DNA of 64,000 nt, from NCBI GenBank assembly GCA_022678445.1, contig JALBWU010000002.1:124001-188000 (forward strand), read 5' to 3'. The notes under the pieces were generated by a model, which ran no database searches, was not told the origin of the DNA, and saw nothing but the letters and a program-made list of their open reading frames with translations. Positions 48,129-57,682 of the stretch are shown piece by piece. The position numbers and the translations under genes are program-made. Positions within the stretch are counted from its first letter, which is position 1. Every line of letters starts with the position of its first letter. Origin of the DNA: Candidatus Aramenus sp. CH1 (GTDB lineage Archaea > Thermoproteota > Thermoprotei_A > Sulfolobales > Sulfolobaceae).

Positions 48129-48545
48129 TTGTACAGGAGGATATTGGTGGGATACGATGGATCTAAGCAGGCCCACAAGGCCCTCGAGACTGCGTTGGCG
48201 TTGGCCAAGTATTTTGGAGCGAAGGTGACCGTAGTGGAGGCTGTCCCACATCCTTTGGACTCCCCAGAGACGTACGTGAAAGAAGACGTTAAGACCAAGG
48301 AGAAGATAATAAGGCATAAGGAGGAAGTGGAGTTGCTTGGCAGGACTCGCGGAGTTAAAGTAGAGTACAAGGTAATCAGGGGTAGCCCTACGCTCGCCTT
48401 GTCCAAGGTAGCCGAGGAAGAGAACGCCGACTTAATAGTAGTAGGGAACAGGGGGATCAAGGGAATAAAGAAGCTCTTCGTGGAGAGCGTGTCATCAAAA
48501 GTAATGGAGAGCTCGAGGAGGTCAGTGCTAGTAGTGAAGGACTAG
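48129..48545 (+). CDS. Universal stress protein (UspA family)
   Basis: A 138-residue alpha/beta protein. It opens [17 protein letters not shown] with the ATP-binding Asp, and ends with the phosphate-binding [18 protein letters not shown] (G-x2-G-x9 type pattern) and LVVKD. It starts with TTG 48129; a TATA-like ATATTTAAAT lies at about 48087-48096. It is likely induced in stress; the target is unknown. It overlaps the convergent riboflavin gene 3' end by four bases. Confidence 0.88.
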   Translation: MYRRILVGYDGSKQAHKALETALALAKYFGAKVTVVEAVPHPLDSPETYVKEDVKTKEKIIRHKEEVELLGRTRGVKVEYKVIRGSPTLALSKVAEEENADLIVVGNRGIKGIKKLFVESVSSKVMESSRRSVLVVKD

Positions 48546-49162
48546 GCTCTCCTGTACACCAAGTGGATCTCGTTCTTGCACTCGCAAAGCTTAAAGTCGA
48601 CTAGTTTTAGCCTTGGGGCTTCTTCCCCGTTGAACCCCTCCCCTTGTGCAAGGCTTACGCCGTTTCCAAAGACCCTTGGGGAGACCGTCACCCTAATCTC
48701 GTGGTAAAGCCCCTCCTTAACGAGGCTCCATATGAGTTTACCTCCCCCCTCCACCATGACCTTCCTTGCTCCAAGTGCATAGAGGTCCTCAAACACGTCC
48801 TTGAGCTGGGAGAACCGCCTAACCTCAACTCCCCTCTTCACGAACTCCTCTTGGGACTTGTCGGACTTAGTGTATACGACTGTCCTAGGTGGAGTGGAGA
48901 AGACCTTGTATGATGGGTCTAGGTTCAATGACTCGCTCACCACTACTCTTATTGGGTCTTTTTCCTTCTTGGCGTACTTTACAGTCAAGGAGGGATTGTC
49001 GACCCTCACCGTGTTCCCCCCAACCACGATGGCGTCTGCTTCTGCCCTCAACTGGTGTTGCCTCTGCTTGTCGAAGGGACAACTCAACTCGCTGTACCCA
49101 GTCCTTGTGGCGAGCCTGCCGTCGATGCTCACTGTGGAAAATATTATAATATACGGTAGCAC
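48542..49162 (-). CDS. 2,5-diamino-6-ribosylamino-pyrimidinone 5'-phosphate reductase (RibD C-domain-like)
   Basis: A 206-residue NADPH-dependent reductase of the archaeal riboflavin pathway. It has the RibD C-terminal fold: [15 protein letters not shown] (residues 6-20), [15 protein letters not shown] (near 47-61), [18 protein letters not shown] (near 141-158), and the last strand ISP-like VTVSPRVFG. It converts the first open-ring pyrimidine to the ribitylamino form. It is convergent with the Usp gene; nothing else for riboflavin is nearby. Confidence 0.9.
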   Translation of the reverse strand: MLPYIIIFSTVSIDGRLATRTGYSELSCPFDKQRQHQLRAEADAIVVGGNTVRVDNPSLTVKYAKKEKDPIRVVVSESLNLDPSYKVFSTPPRTVVYTKSDKSQEEFVKRGVEVRRFSQLKDVFEDLYALGARKVMVEGGGKLIWSLVKEGLYHEIRVTVSPRVFGNGVSLAQGEGFNGEEAPRLKLVDFKLCECKNEIHLVYRRA

Positions 49163-49192
49163 TTGAGAGAGGTGGAAGGGAGGGAAAAAAGT

Positions 49193-49597
49193 TCATCTGT
49201 AGCAGTTTCTGAAGAAGCTGTACAAGTAGCCGACTAGTACAGAGGAGAGGCCGAAGCTCACCTCAAAGGAGGAGAGCATTAGGTACGTCAAAAACTGAAC
49301 CCTAAAGAACAGGAAGAGGAGTCCAGAGGCCCCAGCTAAGGCCACCGCAGATAGGTTCGCTGTGGCCAATGCTTCAGGGAATATGAGGCCTGTCTTCTTG
49401 CTTAAGTGGAATAAGTAGAGGGAAAGTAGCCCCGTCACTAGGGCTAACGCTATATGCATGACGAGGAGTGGAGTGCTCATTTGAGCGTCTATCTTCCCGT
49501 CGTCTGCCAACGCCCTCAAGAGGCCCAGCACGAAAGTCCCGGCTAATGCTACTAGCCCAAAGAAGGAGAGCCTATAGGCCTTGCTTAGCCCATTCAA
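49193..49597 (-). CDS. Four-helix membrane protein
   Basis: A 134-residue hydrophobic protein with about four predicted helices and a short basic C-terminus (FFRNCYR). No family recognised. Its start lies 26 bases inside the end of the upstream Cys-motif gene, so the two are co-transcribed and perhaps translationally coupled. The Cys-motif gene may regulate or partner it. Confidence 0.65.
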   Translation of the reverse strand: MNGLSKAYRLSFFGLVALAGTFVLGLLRALADDGKIDAQMSTPLLVMHIALALVTGLLSLYLFHLSKKTGLIFPEALATANLSAVALAGASGLLFLFFRVQFLTYLMLSSFEVSFGLSSVLVGYLYSFFRNCYR

Positions 49598-50129
49598 GCT
49601 CCATCACCTTGCTCTCCGCGGTTAGGTCTATTCTCGCCCTCATGAACGTTATCCTCGACACAACAAGCCTCCTGACCTCTTCCAAGACGCTGTTCCACGC
49701 CCTGTCTAAACACTCGTTCCTCAACTTAATCCCCGCCTCCCTAGCAAGGGACTTAATACTCTTTAAACACGTCTCAACCACTGGGCAACTACTACAATTA
49801 TACACGTCGAACTTGGGGTTGTAGTACACGAGCCTCCTGTCCTCAGTCAAGTAGAGCAGGCCCTCGCTTACGTGAAACCCTCCCTCGTCTACAGTGAAGG
49901 GCAATACGGCCTTAAACGATATGGCGTTGTCCAAGAGGAGCCCGAGCTCCCTCAGCTTTCCCACAATGTAGTAGAAGTAGCTCTTGCTTATTTCCTCCCA
50001 CTTCTTGTCCGTAGCTAAGACCCTAAAGTAGTTCTCGTCGCTTAACTTCTCGAAGTCTTTCTCGTTAACTAGCAGGACATCTCGGAAGAGCACTGGTCTA
50101 CTTACTTCAGCAGTCCTTATTATGCACAT
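49572..50129 (-). CDS. Cys-motif protein (C-x2-CP-x5-C), paralogue of 32668-33174
   Basis: A 185-residue protein that shares its layout with the protein at 32668-33174: N-terminal VxRPV, a helical segment SKSYFYYIVGKLRELGLLLDNAISFKAV, then CSSCPVVETC and RNECLDRAW. It has an extra C-terminal tail of about 25 residues. The four Cys and the conserved Trp are kept. Start is ATG 50129; the gene is upstream of the four-helix protein. A metal- or redox-sensing regulator is inference. Confidence 0.65.
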   Translation of the reverse strand: MCIIRTAEVSRPVLFRDVLLVNEKDFEKLSDENYFRVLATDKKWEEISKSYFYYIVGKLRELGLLLDNAISFKAVLPFTVDEGGFHVSEGLLYLTEDRRLVYYNPKFDVYNCSSCPVVETCLKSIKSLAREAGIKLRNECLDRAWNSVLEEVRRLVVSRITFMRARIDLTAESKVMELEWAKQGL

Positions 50130-50246
50130 GGATATATTCTCTTTATTCCCAGTTTTTTACTGTTATCAATAATTGGGTTTCTAGCTTGACATTAACTTGG
50201 TTTAATTTTTATTATCTTATTTTTTTATTTAGTTTTTATAACTAGA

Positions 50247-51155
50247 TTAACTTAAGTATTTTGCTGAAATGCCTAGCTTTATTGTCCTCCAAGTGAAGTT
50301 GTCCTTCACTAGGTAGACGAAGTAGAGGACTGCAAACGCCGTAAACGCCGAGGAGAGCTCTAGGTTCAAGAACCTGGTAAAGTAGGACGTGGCCAAGAGG
50401 AGGGGGATCGGGAACGCCTTTTGGTAGTTATACCTTGAAGTGGAGTAAGTTATACAATTGAAGAAGTAGGGCATCATGACGCCCAGGACGAAGGCGTGCA
50501 ACCCTTGGCCTAGGAAAAGGGAGGCGGAAGTGGTGGAGATTGAGGCTGAAAGCGTAGCCATTGCTGTGGCGTTCGCCCTTGGCCTACTGTCGTACAAGAG
50601 CCACGCAACGTAGCCCAATACCGGCACAACGGGGTACTTCACCACTAGGACTGAGAGTAGGAGGAGGGAGACCTGCTTTGCCCCAAACTTTGGTTTAAAG
50701 CCCATAGTTGCTGAGAAGACCCCCACGTTGACCCCGAGGAGGTACAAGGTCAGGGGAAAGAGCAGTACCTCGTAGTTAGTGGGGAACAGCAACCACGCCA
50801 CAAAGGACGCAAACGGGGAAGAGAGCACCAGTACGTTGACGGGAAACTTGGTGCCGTACGACTTCGTGTCCTTAAACCCCCAAAGCTCTGTGACCCCCAA
50901 GGAGGCAGAGGCGAGGGCTTGGAAAGGATAGAGGGGGACTGACAGCAACGCCAGGGTGATGACGTGGCCCAAGATGTACTTCCTCGCGGGAAAGAAGAGC
51001 CTGGAGATCATGCCGAAGAATACCGCGTAGCTCCCAACCATCATGAAGTACGGATGCAGGCCCAAAGATATGGTGGCGCCACCTAGTGCCCAGTACGCTA
51101 GCCCGAGCGCCAAGTAAGGGACGTTAACACCCCAGGGTTCTATTGCTTTTTTCAC
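50247..51155 (-). CDS. Polytopic membrane protein, unknown
   Basis: A 302-residue, very hydrophobic protein with about ten predicted helices. No motif identifies a family. It begins with ATG 51155 and ends after KLGISAKYLS. It stands alone between the Cys-motif operon and the K+ channel gene. The polar positions in helices (e.g. YWALGGATISLGLHPYF) could line a channel or active site, but nothing more can be said. Confidence 0.65.
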   Translation of the reverse strand: MKKAIEPWGVNVPYLALGLAYWALGGATISLGLHPYFMMVGSYAVFFGMISRLFFPARKYILGHVITLALLSVPLYPFQALASASLGVTELWGFKDTKSYGTKFPVNVLVLSSPFASFVAWLLFPTNYEVLLFPLTLYLLGVNVGVFSATMGFKPKFGAKQVSLLLLSVLVVKYPVVPVLGYVAWLLYDSRPRANATAMATLSASISTTSASLFLGQGLHAFVLGVMMPYFFNCITYSTSRYNYQKAFPIPLLLATSYFTRFLNLELSSAFTAFAVLYFVYLVKDNFTWRTIKLGISAKYLS

Positions 51156-51258
51156 GGTTGAAAGTACCAGAGAGACTTTAAAAGCTAGATACCTAAACTT
51201 TTTGCCTCCTTAGCCGCGGTGGGTTGCTCGCTGGTGGCTACCACACTCTGCCCCATGG

Positions 51259-52266
51259 TCACTCCAGTAGGGCAGAGAGCTTCTTGAACTTTGAGGGGTC
51301 TCCTAGGACGAACAACGTCTCCCCAGTATCTACCTCGGTGTCCCTGTCGAAGTAGGGGTCCAGCTTCTCGTTCCTCAGTATAGCTATTGGTATAACGCCG
51401 TCTGGGAGGTCCCTCAGCTTGAACTTGCTCTTTGCCTTAAACACTGCAATGGCGAACTCCCTGTCCTTGCTGGAGAAGATCATCCCAGCCAACTGCTTTG
51501 ATACTGAAGCCGAGGCCATCATCCTCCCAACCACCTCCTCAAACGGGATGATGATGTCAGCGCCAGCAGTCTTCATGACGTCGACCATTGAGGAGTCGTT
51601 TACCACGGTCACCACGGTGAGGGGCGGGTTGAGCTTCTGCACCTTTAGCGTTACGAGGAGGGTCTCCGCGTCATCGTCCATGGCTATAATTGCGGACTCC
51701 GCCCCCATTATCCCCGCGGTGAGGATGTTCTGGTCTTCCTTAGGGTCACCGAGGATGACCTTGTCGTTCTTTATTTGGTTGTAGATGTCCTTATTTCCCG
51801 TCACTACGATGTAATCCTTTCCCAGTTCTTCGAGCTTCTTAACAGCAGAGAGCACGCTCTTGGAGTTTCCCAAGACGACTACGTGTCCCTTCATCAGCTT
51901 TCCTCTCCACCTGGCCCTAGCGTCTATCCAATTGTTTCTATTTAGCAATGTCGAGATTAAAGTTTGCGCCATGCTGGCGAAGAGCCCTACGCTGAAGATA
52001 ATGGTTATGGTGAGGAGGAGCTTCTCCTGTGAGGGCATTTCGTTTATGTTTGGTGCGTAAAGGCCAACAGTGGTTATGACGTTAATTGCGGCGTAGATTG
52101 CTGATACCCAGTCGAGGCCTTGGTAGTAGACGAAAATTAAGGCAATGGAGTAGACGACTACGGAGAGTATGATTAGCTGAGGGTAGATCTTCCTTATCAC
52201 GGAGTAGGGAGCGGCAAAGGTCTCGACAACGGGTATAAACAGCTTATTCCAGAGCTTTTCCTTCAT
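51259..52266 (-). CDS. Two-helix K+-channel-like protein with RCK (TrkA-N) domain
   Basis: A 335-residue protein. Two helices (29-48 and 84-104) flank a pore segment in which the selectivity filter is TTVGLYAP (residues 65-72) rather than the usual TVGYGD. From 130 an RCK domain binds NAD or similar, with GHVVVLGNSKSVLSAV and later VILGDPKEDQNIL and ADIIIPFEE, and a C-terminal TrkA-C-like domain (LRDLPDGVIPIAIL). It resembles MthK-type channels. The altered filter may change ion selectivity. Regulation by a ligand to the RCK domain is expected from the family. Confidence 0.82.
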   Translation of the reverse strand: MKEKLWNKLFIPVVETFAAPYSVIRKIYPQLIILSVVVYSIALIFVYYQGLDWVSAIYAAINVITTVGLYAPNINEMPSQEKLLLTITIIFSVGLFASMAQTLISTLLNRNNWIDARARWRGKLMKGHVVVLGNSKSVLSAVKKLEELGKDYIVVTGNKDIYNQIKNDKVILGDPKEDQNILTAGIMGAESAIIAMDDDAETLLVTLKVQKLNPPLTVVTVVNDSSMVDVMKTAGADIIIPFEEVVGRMMASASVSKQLAGMIFSSKDREFAIAVFKAKSKFKLRDLPDGVIPIAILRNEKLDPYFDRDTEVDTGETLFVLGDPSKFKKLSALLE

Positions 52267-52622
52267 TAAGTAAAGCTCTCCCTTAGCTTTTTAAACCTTC
52301 TTCGTCTACGCTCATAATTTGTGGAGTTCAAGTAGCGAATCCCCCTCTACATAGAGGTCACGTAAGGGTTGCTCATGGCTTTGTCGGTACTACTTTAGGT
52401 ATTAAGTGATGGGTGCTATTGAATCAAACCCTAGGTTCCACTAGCATTACAACAGTTAAGGGCTTAGCACTCCCTAGTATCGCATGAGGACTGTGTGTAC
52501 TACAAAACCCGTGTTAGGTTAACCAGGACAGCCAAGAGGCCCTGACTGTTGTAGTACGTGTTTGCAAGAGAGCTGTGGACTACGTAAATAGTTTTAAAAA
52601 TCATAGTACATATTACTCACCC
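52267..52622. other. Gene-free interval, possible mobile-element debris
   Basis: No convincing ORF in 356 bases. A hairpin CCTCTA-CA-TAGAGG occurs at 52344-52357 and the sequence is fairly GC-balanced, unlike the AT-rich promoters around it. It looks like decayed coding or transposon-end DNA, but I cannot align it to the other IS ends in the window. The right end (GTTTTAAAAATC, 52590-52601) is the TATA region of the next gene. Confidence 0.35.
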
Positions 52623-53483
52623 ATGCTACTATCAATAGAGTTTTTTATACTAATAATACTAATAAGTGCGTTAAGTGGGGTTCTAGGTGCCTTAACGGGT
52701 TTGGGGGGCGCCACTTTCCTTGTACCCATCTACTCACTCTACTTGGGGATCCCCATAGTGTACGCCTCGGGCGCGAGCCTGATCTCCACTATAGCCACAT
52801 CTAGCGGAGCCGCAAGCGCCTACATAAAGGACAGGATAACCAACGTCAGGATAGGCATGGGGCTAGAGATAGCGACTACTACAGGGTCAATTGTTGGCGC
52901 GCTTACAGTAGCCTTCATTTACTCACACCACCTTGAGTATATCATCTACATAGTTTTTGGAGCAGTCCTCCTGTCCCAAGTCTACGTGCAGCTCCAAAGG
53001 TCCAAGTTCGAGCTACCCAGAGGATTCAAGCCGGATTGGACGACAAGGGTCTTCCAGCTCTACGGCAAGTACTACGACATAGTCCTTGGTCAAGAGGTCG
53101 AGTATTTTGGGGTGAGGTGGTGGCTCGGGGAGATAATCATGTTCTTTGCTGGATACATCTCGGGCCTCCTTGGTATAGGGTCTGGGGCATTAAAGGTCTT
53201 AGGCATGGACTGGGCGATGAACCTGCCAATGAAGGTAAGCACCACCACCAGTAACTTCATGATAGGTGTTACTGCGGCTACGGGAAGTTCCATATACTGG
53301 ATCTTCGGGTACATCCAGCCGTTCCTGGCTGCGGGCACTGCAATAGGGGTGTTAATAGGGGCCTTTATTGGCACCAAGATCTTGGTGAGGGTGAGGAACA
53401 AAACCATTAGGTACGTGTTCACTCTCATATTGGTCTTCTTGGGAATCCAGATGATTCTCAGGGGGTTAGGCTATGGATTTTAA
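52623..53483 (+). CDS. TauE/SafE family permease
   Basis: From ATG 52623 the protein has 286 residues and about eight helices. The family repeats are GVLGALTGLGGATFLVPIYSL near residue 20 and SGLLGIGSGALKVLGMDWAM near 180. A TATA-like TTTTAAAAATC lies about 26-30 bases before this ATG, so it is preferred over a start at 52575. It is coupled to a DUF1634 gene, a common partner of TauE/SafE, overlapping by 11 bases. Together they may move sulfite or organosulfonates out of the cell. Confidence 0.85.
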   Translation: MLLSIEFFILIILISALSGVLGALTGLGGATFLVPIYSLYLGIPIVYASGASLISTIATSSGAASAYIKDRITNVRIGMGLEIATTTGSIVGALTVAFIYSHHLEYIIYIVFGAVLLSQVYVQLQRSKFELPRGFKPDWTTRVFQLYGKYYDIVLGQEVEYFGVRWWLGEIIMFFAGYISGLLGIGSGALKVLGMDWAMNLPMKVSTTTSNFMIGVTAATGSSIYWIFGYIQPFLAAGTAIGVLIGAFIGTKILVRVRNKTIRYVFTLILVFLGIQMILRGLGYGF

Positions 53484-53856
53484 CGACTTAATTGGTAACG
53501 CCTTAAGGATAGGAGTGATAATTAGTAGCGCGTTCATTATATTGGGTTCGGTGTTGCTCTTTGTCATGGGCCACTCCAACAGTTACACGCTCTCCCAGAT
53601 ATCGTCTCCTGAGTCCGTAGTCAACACGTCCGAGTTTCCACCAACCCAAGTTATCAAGGGGGTAGAAGACCTCCAGCCCCTGGACGTAATTTTCCTAGGC
53701 CTAATGATCTTGATAGCAACCCCAGTAATCAGAGTGGCCTTAGGGATAGCTCAGTTTGCGTCTGAGAGGAACAAGCTCTACACTGTCATTACGGCAATAG
53801 TGTTCTTCAACTTGATGTTTGCCATATTCATTTTACCACTCCTTATAGGGAAGTGA
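53473..53856 (+). CDS. DUF1634 membrane protein, partner of TauE/SafE
   Basis: A 127-residue protein with three predicted helices (ISSAFIILGSVLLFVMG, FLGLMILIATPVIRVALG, TAIVFFNLMFAIFILPLLI) of the DUF1634 family, which is typically found beside TauE/SafE permeases. Its start lies inside the end of the TauE gene. It probably is a small subunit or regulator of the transporter. Confidence 0.85.
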   Translation: MDFNDLIGNALRIGVIISSAFIILGSVLLFVMGHSNSYTLSQISSPESVVNTSEFPPTQVIKGVEDLQPLDVIFLGLMILIATPVIRVALGIAQFASERNKLYTVITAIVFFNLMFAIFILPLLIGK

Positions 53857-54093
53857 AAAGAAAGGCACAATAAAGCCCTCTTTCTTCTAGTCTCTTTCAC
53901 GGCATAATCTCAAAAAAGTTGAGCTCGCGTGGTTGTGGGCAGTCGCAGTAAATCTTCAAGTTTTCTAAGATATACTTGATGAATATCTATCTCAAAGATT
54001 TTAAATGAGTATTTACTCATCACTTTACGCTCATAATATTATATATCATATTAGATTACTTATCTCCACCTTTACATGCTAAAACACATTTTG

Positions 54094-54107
54094 AAGATTT
54101 AAATCTT
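54094..54107. promoter_or_regulatory. Palindromic TATA region of the sugar MFS gene
   Basis: AAGATTTAAATCTT is a perfect 14-bp palindrome containing an ATTTAAAT core, about 39 bases before GTG 54139. It probably serves as TATA box with a short leader. Confidence 0.45.
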
Positions 54108-54138
54108 TTACCTGACAATTTTAACATGGTGCTTAAAA

Positions 54139-55593
54139 GTGTCGCAGTCCGCCCTTCAAACCATCCTAGACCAAATAGACACTAGGAAGGTAACAAGGTT
54201 CTACTGGATAATTACTGTCCTGGCGGCAATAGGTGGGTTCCTGTTCGGCTACGACACCGCGGTAATCGCGGTAGCCTCAGTGTTCGCCCCTTACCATCTG
54301 ACGGGCTTTGCCTACGGCTACGAGATAGCCAGCACCTCACTAGGAGCGGCAATAGGTGCCATTATAGCTTATTTCTACACAGACAAGTACGGCAGGAAGT
54401 CGCTTCTGATAGCTGACGCGGGGATATACACGGCAGCAGCTATCTTGGCTGCCCTATCCATTAACGGCGTTATGCTCTTAGTAATGAGGACCGTAATAGG
54501 TATCGCGATCGGAGCAGACTCGGCAGTTGCCACTGCCTACATCACAGAGTACGCACCAAAGAACAGGAGAGGAGCCTTAGCTATAATGCAGCAGTGGATG
54601 ATCACTATAGGCATCCTCGGCTCGTACATGGTGGGATCTGCAATCCTACTTATTGTCCCATCGTTGGCTTTCACCGTGGACTGGAGGCTCATGCTAGGCC
54701 TCGCTGCAGTCCCGTCAATAATAGGCTTGGTCTTCAGGTTCATGATGCCCGAGTCCCCAAGGTGGCTACTAGTCTCTGGTCAGACGGGGAGGCTCAAGAA
54801 GGATCTGAGCAGGTTTGGCGTCACGGTGGACGACTCACTCTTACAAAGGGCATTCCAAGAGGCTAGAGCTGAGGTATCTACGAAGTTGGACACTCCCACA
54901 AAGAGGGCGTTACTCGTGGTAGGGCTCTGGATAGTCTTCCAGCAGATCACAGGGATAAACGTGCCTTTCTACTACGGTCCAACTATTATCCTAAACCTCC
55001 ACTTGTTCGGTAGTTCCTCTAGCCCAGTGTATAGCGAGATAGACTCGGTGTTGGCGGCGTCTATCCTTGCCGTGATTAACGTAATAGCGACTTACATAGC
55101 CTTTAGCTACATTGATAGGATAGGCAGGAGGAACCTAGGACTCTCTGCATTCGCGGGGATGTTCCTCTTCGACCTGCTAGGAGGAATACTAGTGATGAAG
55201 GGAATACTTATAGGCGCGTTAATAGCCTTCGCAGGTTTCATAATATTCTTCGCGTATGGAGTTGGAGGTACTGGTTGGCTGATACAGGCCGAGTTCTTCA
55301 AGACTGAAGTAAGGGGTAGGATGGCGGCGATCATAGCGTTAATCGATTGGCTAGCCAACTTCGCAATTATAGAGGTATTCCCAGTCATGTTGTCAAGCAT
55401 TGGACTAGCTGGTTCAATGTTCGTGTTTACGGCGCTTGACGCCATAGCTCTAGTGATTGTCTACTTACTATTGCCGGAGACCAAGGGCTTGTCCCTAGAA
55501 CAAGTTGTCAAGATGTTTAACGACACCCCTCTCCTAAGCCTCAGGAAGGGTAGGCAAGTAGTCTTGAAGAGACAAGAGGCGGAGACAAGGTAA
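54139..55593 (+). CDS. MFS transporter, sugar porter family
   Basis: A 484-residue polytopic protein with about 12 helices. Sugar porter signatures are GGFLFGYDTAVIA near residue 32, a DRxGRR-type motif TDKYGRKSLL near 80, PESPRWLLVSGQ near 203, QQITGINVPFYYGP near 263 and PETKGLSLEQV near 452. It likely imports sugars or related polyols with protons. The start is GTG. A run of T residues follows the stop (55596-55616) as a likely transcription terminator. Confidence 0.9.
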   Translation: MSQSALQTILDQIDTRKVTRFYWIITVLAAIGGFLFGYDTAVIAVASVFAPYHLTGFAYGYEIASTSLGAAIGAIIAYFYTDKYGRKSLLIADAGIYTAAAILAALSINGVMLLVMRTVIGIAIGADSAVATAYITEYAPKNRRGALAIMQQWMITIGILGSYMVGSAILLIVPSLAFTVDWRLMLGLAAVPSIIGLVFRFMMPESPRWLLVSGQTGRLKKDLSRFGVTVDDSLLQRAFQEARAEVSTKLDTPTKRALLVVGLWIVFQQITGINVPFYYGPTIILNLHLFGSSSSPVYSEIDSVLAASILAVINVIATYIAFSYIDRIGRRNLGLSAFAGMFLFDLLGGILVMKGILIGALIAFAGFIIFFAYGVGGTGWLIQAEFFKTEVRGRMAAIIALIDWLANFAIIEVFPVMLSSIGLAGSMFVFTALDAIALVIVYLLLPETKGLSLEQVVKMFNDTPLLSLRKGRQVVLKRQEAETR

Positions 55594-55641
55594 AAACCTT
55601 TTTCCTTTTTTCCTAGGAAAAAGAGGACACTATCTTAGTTA

Positions 55642-57606
55642 TTAGGTGCAACCATCTTTTTTTATCTCCACGAAAGTGTACTTATACCTCGGTGCCTTCG
55701 ACTCATCTAACTCATCGCACACTAAATAGTTGACCCTTTTATCGTGCATATACATTACCACCGTGGAGTTCAGCACCTCTGGAGACACCCTGACTTTAGC
55801 CCTTATGCTTCCGCACTCAGAGGACAACACCACCTCGTCCCCATCCCTTAGCTCCAGTCCTTTCGCATCTGAGGGGTTGATAAGCAGGGGGCTCTCGTAT
55901 GTTCCAAACCCGGGGATCCTGCCGGTCACTACGTCTGTGTTGTACCTAGTCACGTTCCTCACCGTGAGCAACACGTATCCCTTCTTAACCTCCCTTTGTT
56001 CCCTAAACTCGAACTTCCCCTTTCCCGAGGGGGTGTAAAACTTCTCCTCGTAGAGGTAGAGCTCCCCGTTGGGGTAGCGAGAGTTAGCGGAGTAGTCCAT
56101 AACAGAGTCAAGGGTTAGGTTGGAGTAGATTGGGGATACCTTCTTCATCTCCTCAAAGAGGAGCTTGGGGTCGGTAACGAAGTTAAATCCCAGCTCCCTG
56201 GCCAACATCCCGAGGATTTCGTAGTCTGGCTTTACCTCTCCCGGCGGGTCTACTGCCTTAAACCTCCACTTAACCAGTCTGTCCAGGCTGGTAACTGACC
56301 CCTCCTTCTCGGTCCACACTGCTGAGGGCAGAACGTAGTGGGCTAGAGAGGCCGTATCGGTCATAAATGCGTCCATTACTACTAGGAGGTCAAGCTTCCT
56401 GAGCCTCTCCTCGACCTTCCTCCTGTTGGGCATGCTGGCGAGGGGGTTAAAGCCCATGAAGACCATTGCCCTTATCCCGTTGTCCCTCAGGAGGGCCTCG
56501 GATACGGTGAGCCCCGGCTTCGTTGGGGGCTTAAAGCCCCACACCTTTGCCAGCTTCTCGGCATTCTCCTCGTCCATTGGGCCTATTGGGAAAACGTTAG
56601 GCTTCACGAGGTCTCCAGATCCTTGGACGTTTGTCTGTCCCCTGTAAACTATCACTCCACCGTACTTCCCGAAGTTCCCAGTTAAGAGGGCTAGGTCTAT
56701 TAATGCTCTAACTCCATCAACACCGGATGACTGGGTAAGCCCAAGGCCCCAAGAGAATATGACTCCCTTCACGCTGATGAGTTTGGCGAACTCCTCTATC
56801 TTTTCCCTCTCTACGCCGGTTACCTCCTCAGCGTAGTCGAGCGTGTACTTGGACACGCCTTTAGCGTACTCAGTGAAGCCCTCAGTCCTCCTTTCAACGA
56901 ATTCCTTGTCGTAGAGCGAATTCTCTATCAAGTAGTTGGCCACTGCGTTGAATAGCGTCACGTCAGTCCCCGGCCTCACACGTAGGTGTAGATCTGCAAA
57001 CTTAGCCGTTCCTGTCGCCCTTGGGTCAACAACGACTATCTTTATCCCCCTCTGCTTGGCTTCGGTCAAGTACTGCGAGAGGACTGGGTGGCTCTCCGTC
57101 ACGGACTCTCCTACAATCACTAACGTCTTCATGAGGGGAATCATCTCAACCGATATCGAGGAAGCCCCAATGCCCAGCATCTCCTTTAAGGCTATCGCCG
57201 AGGGCTCGTGACAAACCCTGGCGCAGGAGTCCACGTTGTTTGTACCTAATGCCCTGGCTACCTTCTGCATTAAGTATGTTTCCTCCAAGGTGTTTTGGCA
57301 ACCGCCGTAGAACGCTACGGCTTCCGGCCCGTAAGTCTTCGTTATTTCCTTCAGCTTTTCAGCTATTTCCCTAATTGCCTCCTCCCAGCTTGTCCTCACG
57401 AATGTGTCCTTTACCCTCTTGAGGGGGTAGGTGAGCCTGTCCCAGGAGTACGTGGCTTCATAGGAGAGAGTTCCCTTACCGCACAAGTGTCCCCTGCTCA
57501 CTGGGTGTTCCCTAGCAGGGGAAAGTCTCAGCACTCTCGAGTTTACGTAGAGCTCAACTCCGCAGCCCACTCCGCAGAATGGACAAACGCTTTTCACGAT
57601 CTGCAT
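55642..57606 (-). CDS. Molybdopterin oxidoreductase, formate dehydrogenase alpha-like (FdhF type)
   Basis: A 654-residue catalytic subunit. The [4Fe-4S] ligands are Cys8, Cys11, Cys15 and Cys42 in CPFCGVGC and GHLCGKG. The Mo/W ligand is Cys132 in CARVCHEPS, next to the catalytic His of formate dehydrogenases (the E. coli FdhH has selenocysteine here). GAGGTNNVQGSGDL-like residues (TNVQGSGDL) near 320 bind the cofactor. It probably oxidises formate or reduces CO2, but distant arsenite- or sulfur-type reductases share parts of this layout. The small NifX-like gene upstream on the same strand suggests an operon. Confidence 0.88.
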   Translation of the reverse strand: MQIVKSVCPFCGVGCGVELYVNSRVLRLSPAREHPVSRGHLCGKGTLSYEATYSWDRLTYPLKRVKDTFVRTSWEEAIREIAEKLKEITKTYGPEAVAFYGGCQNTLEETYLMQKVARALGTNNVDSCARVCHEPSAIALKEMLGIGASSISVEMIPLMKTLVIVGESVTESHPVLSQYLTEAKQRGIKIVVVDPRATGTAKFADLHLRVRPGTDVTLFNAVANYLIENSLYDKEFVERRTEGFTEYAKGVSKYTLDYAEEVTGVEREKIEEFAKLISVKGVIFSWGLGLTQSSGVDGVRALIDLALLTGNFGKYGGVIVYRGQTNVQGSGDLVKPNVFPIGPMDEENAEKLAKVWGFKPPTKPGLTVSEALLRDNGIRAMVFMGFNPLASMPNRRKVEERLRKLDLLVVMDAFMTDTASLAHYVLPSAVWTEKEGSVTSLDRLVKWRFKAVDPPGEVKPDYEILGMLARELGFNFVTDPKLLFEEMKKVSPIYSNLTLDSVMDYSANSRYPNGELYLYEEKFYTPSGKGKFEFREQREVKKGYVLLTVRNVTRYNTDVVTGRIPGFGTYESPLLINPSDAKGLELRDGDEVVLSSECGSIRAKVRVSPEVLNSTVVMYMHDKRVNYLVCDELDESKAPRYKYTFVEIKKDGCT

Positions 57607-57682
57607 AAAAAATTATTGTTCCATAGCGTAAAATAGGCGAGGTAGAAAGGCCTTAGGAGAGATAGTTTAACTGGGTTAAAGC

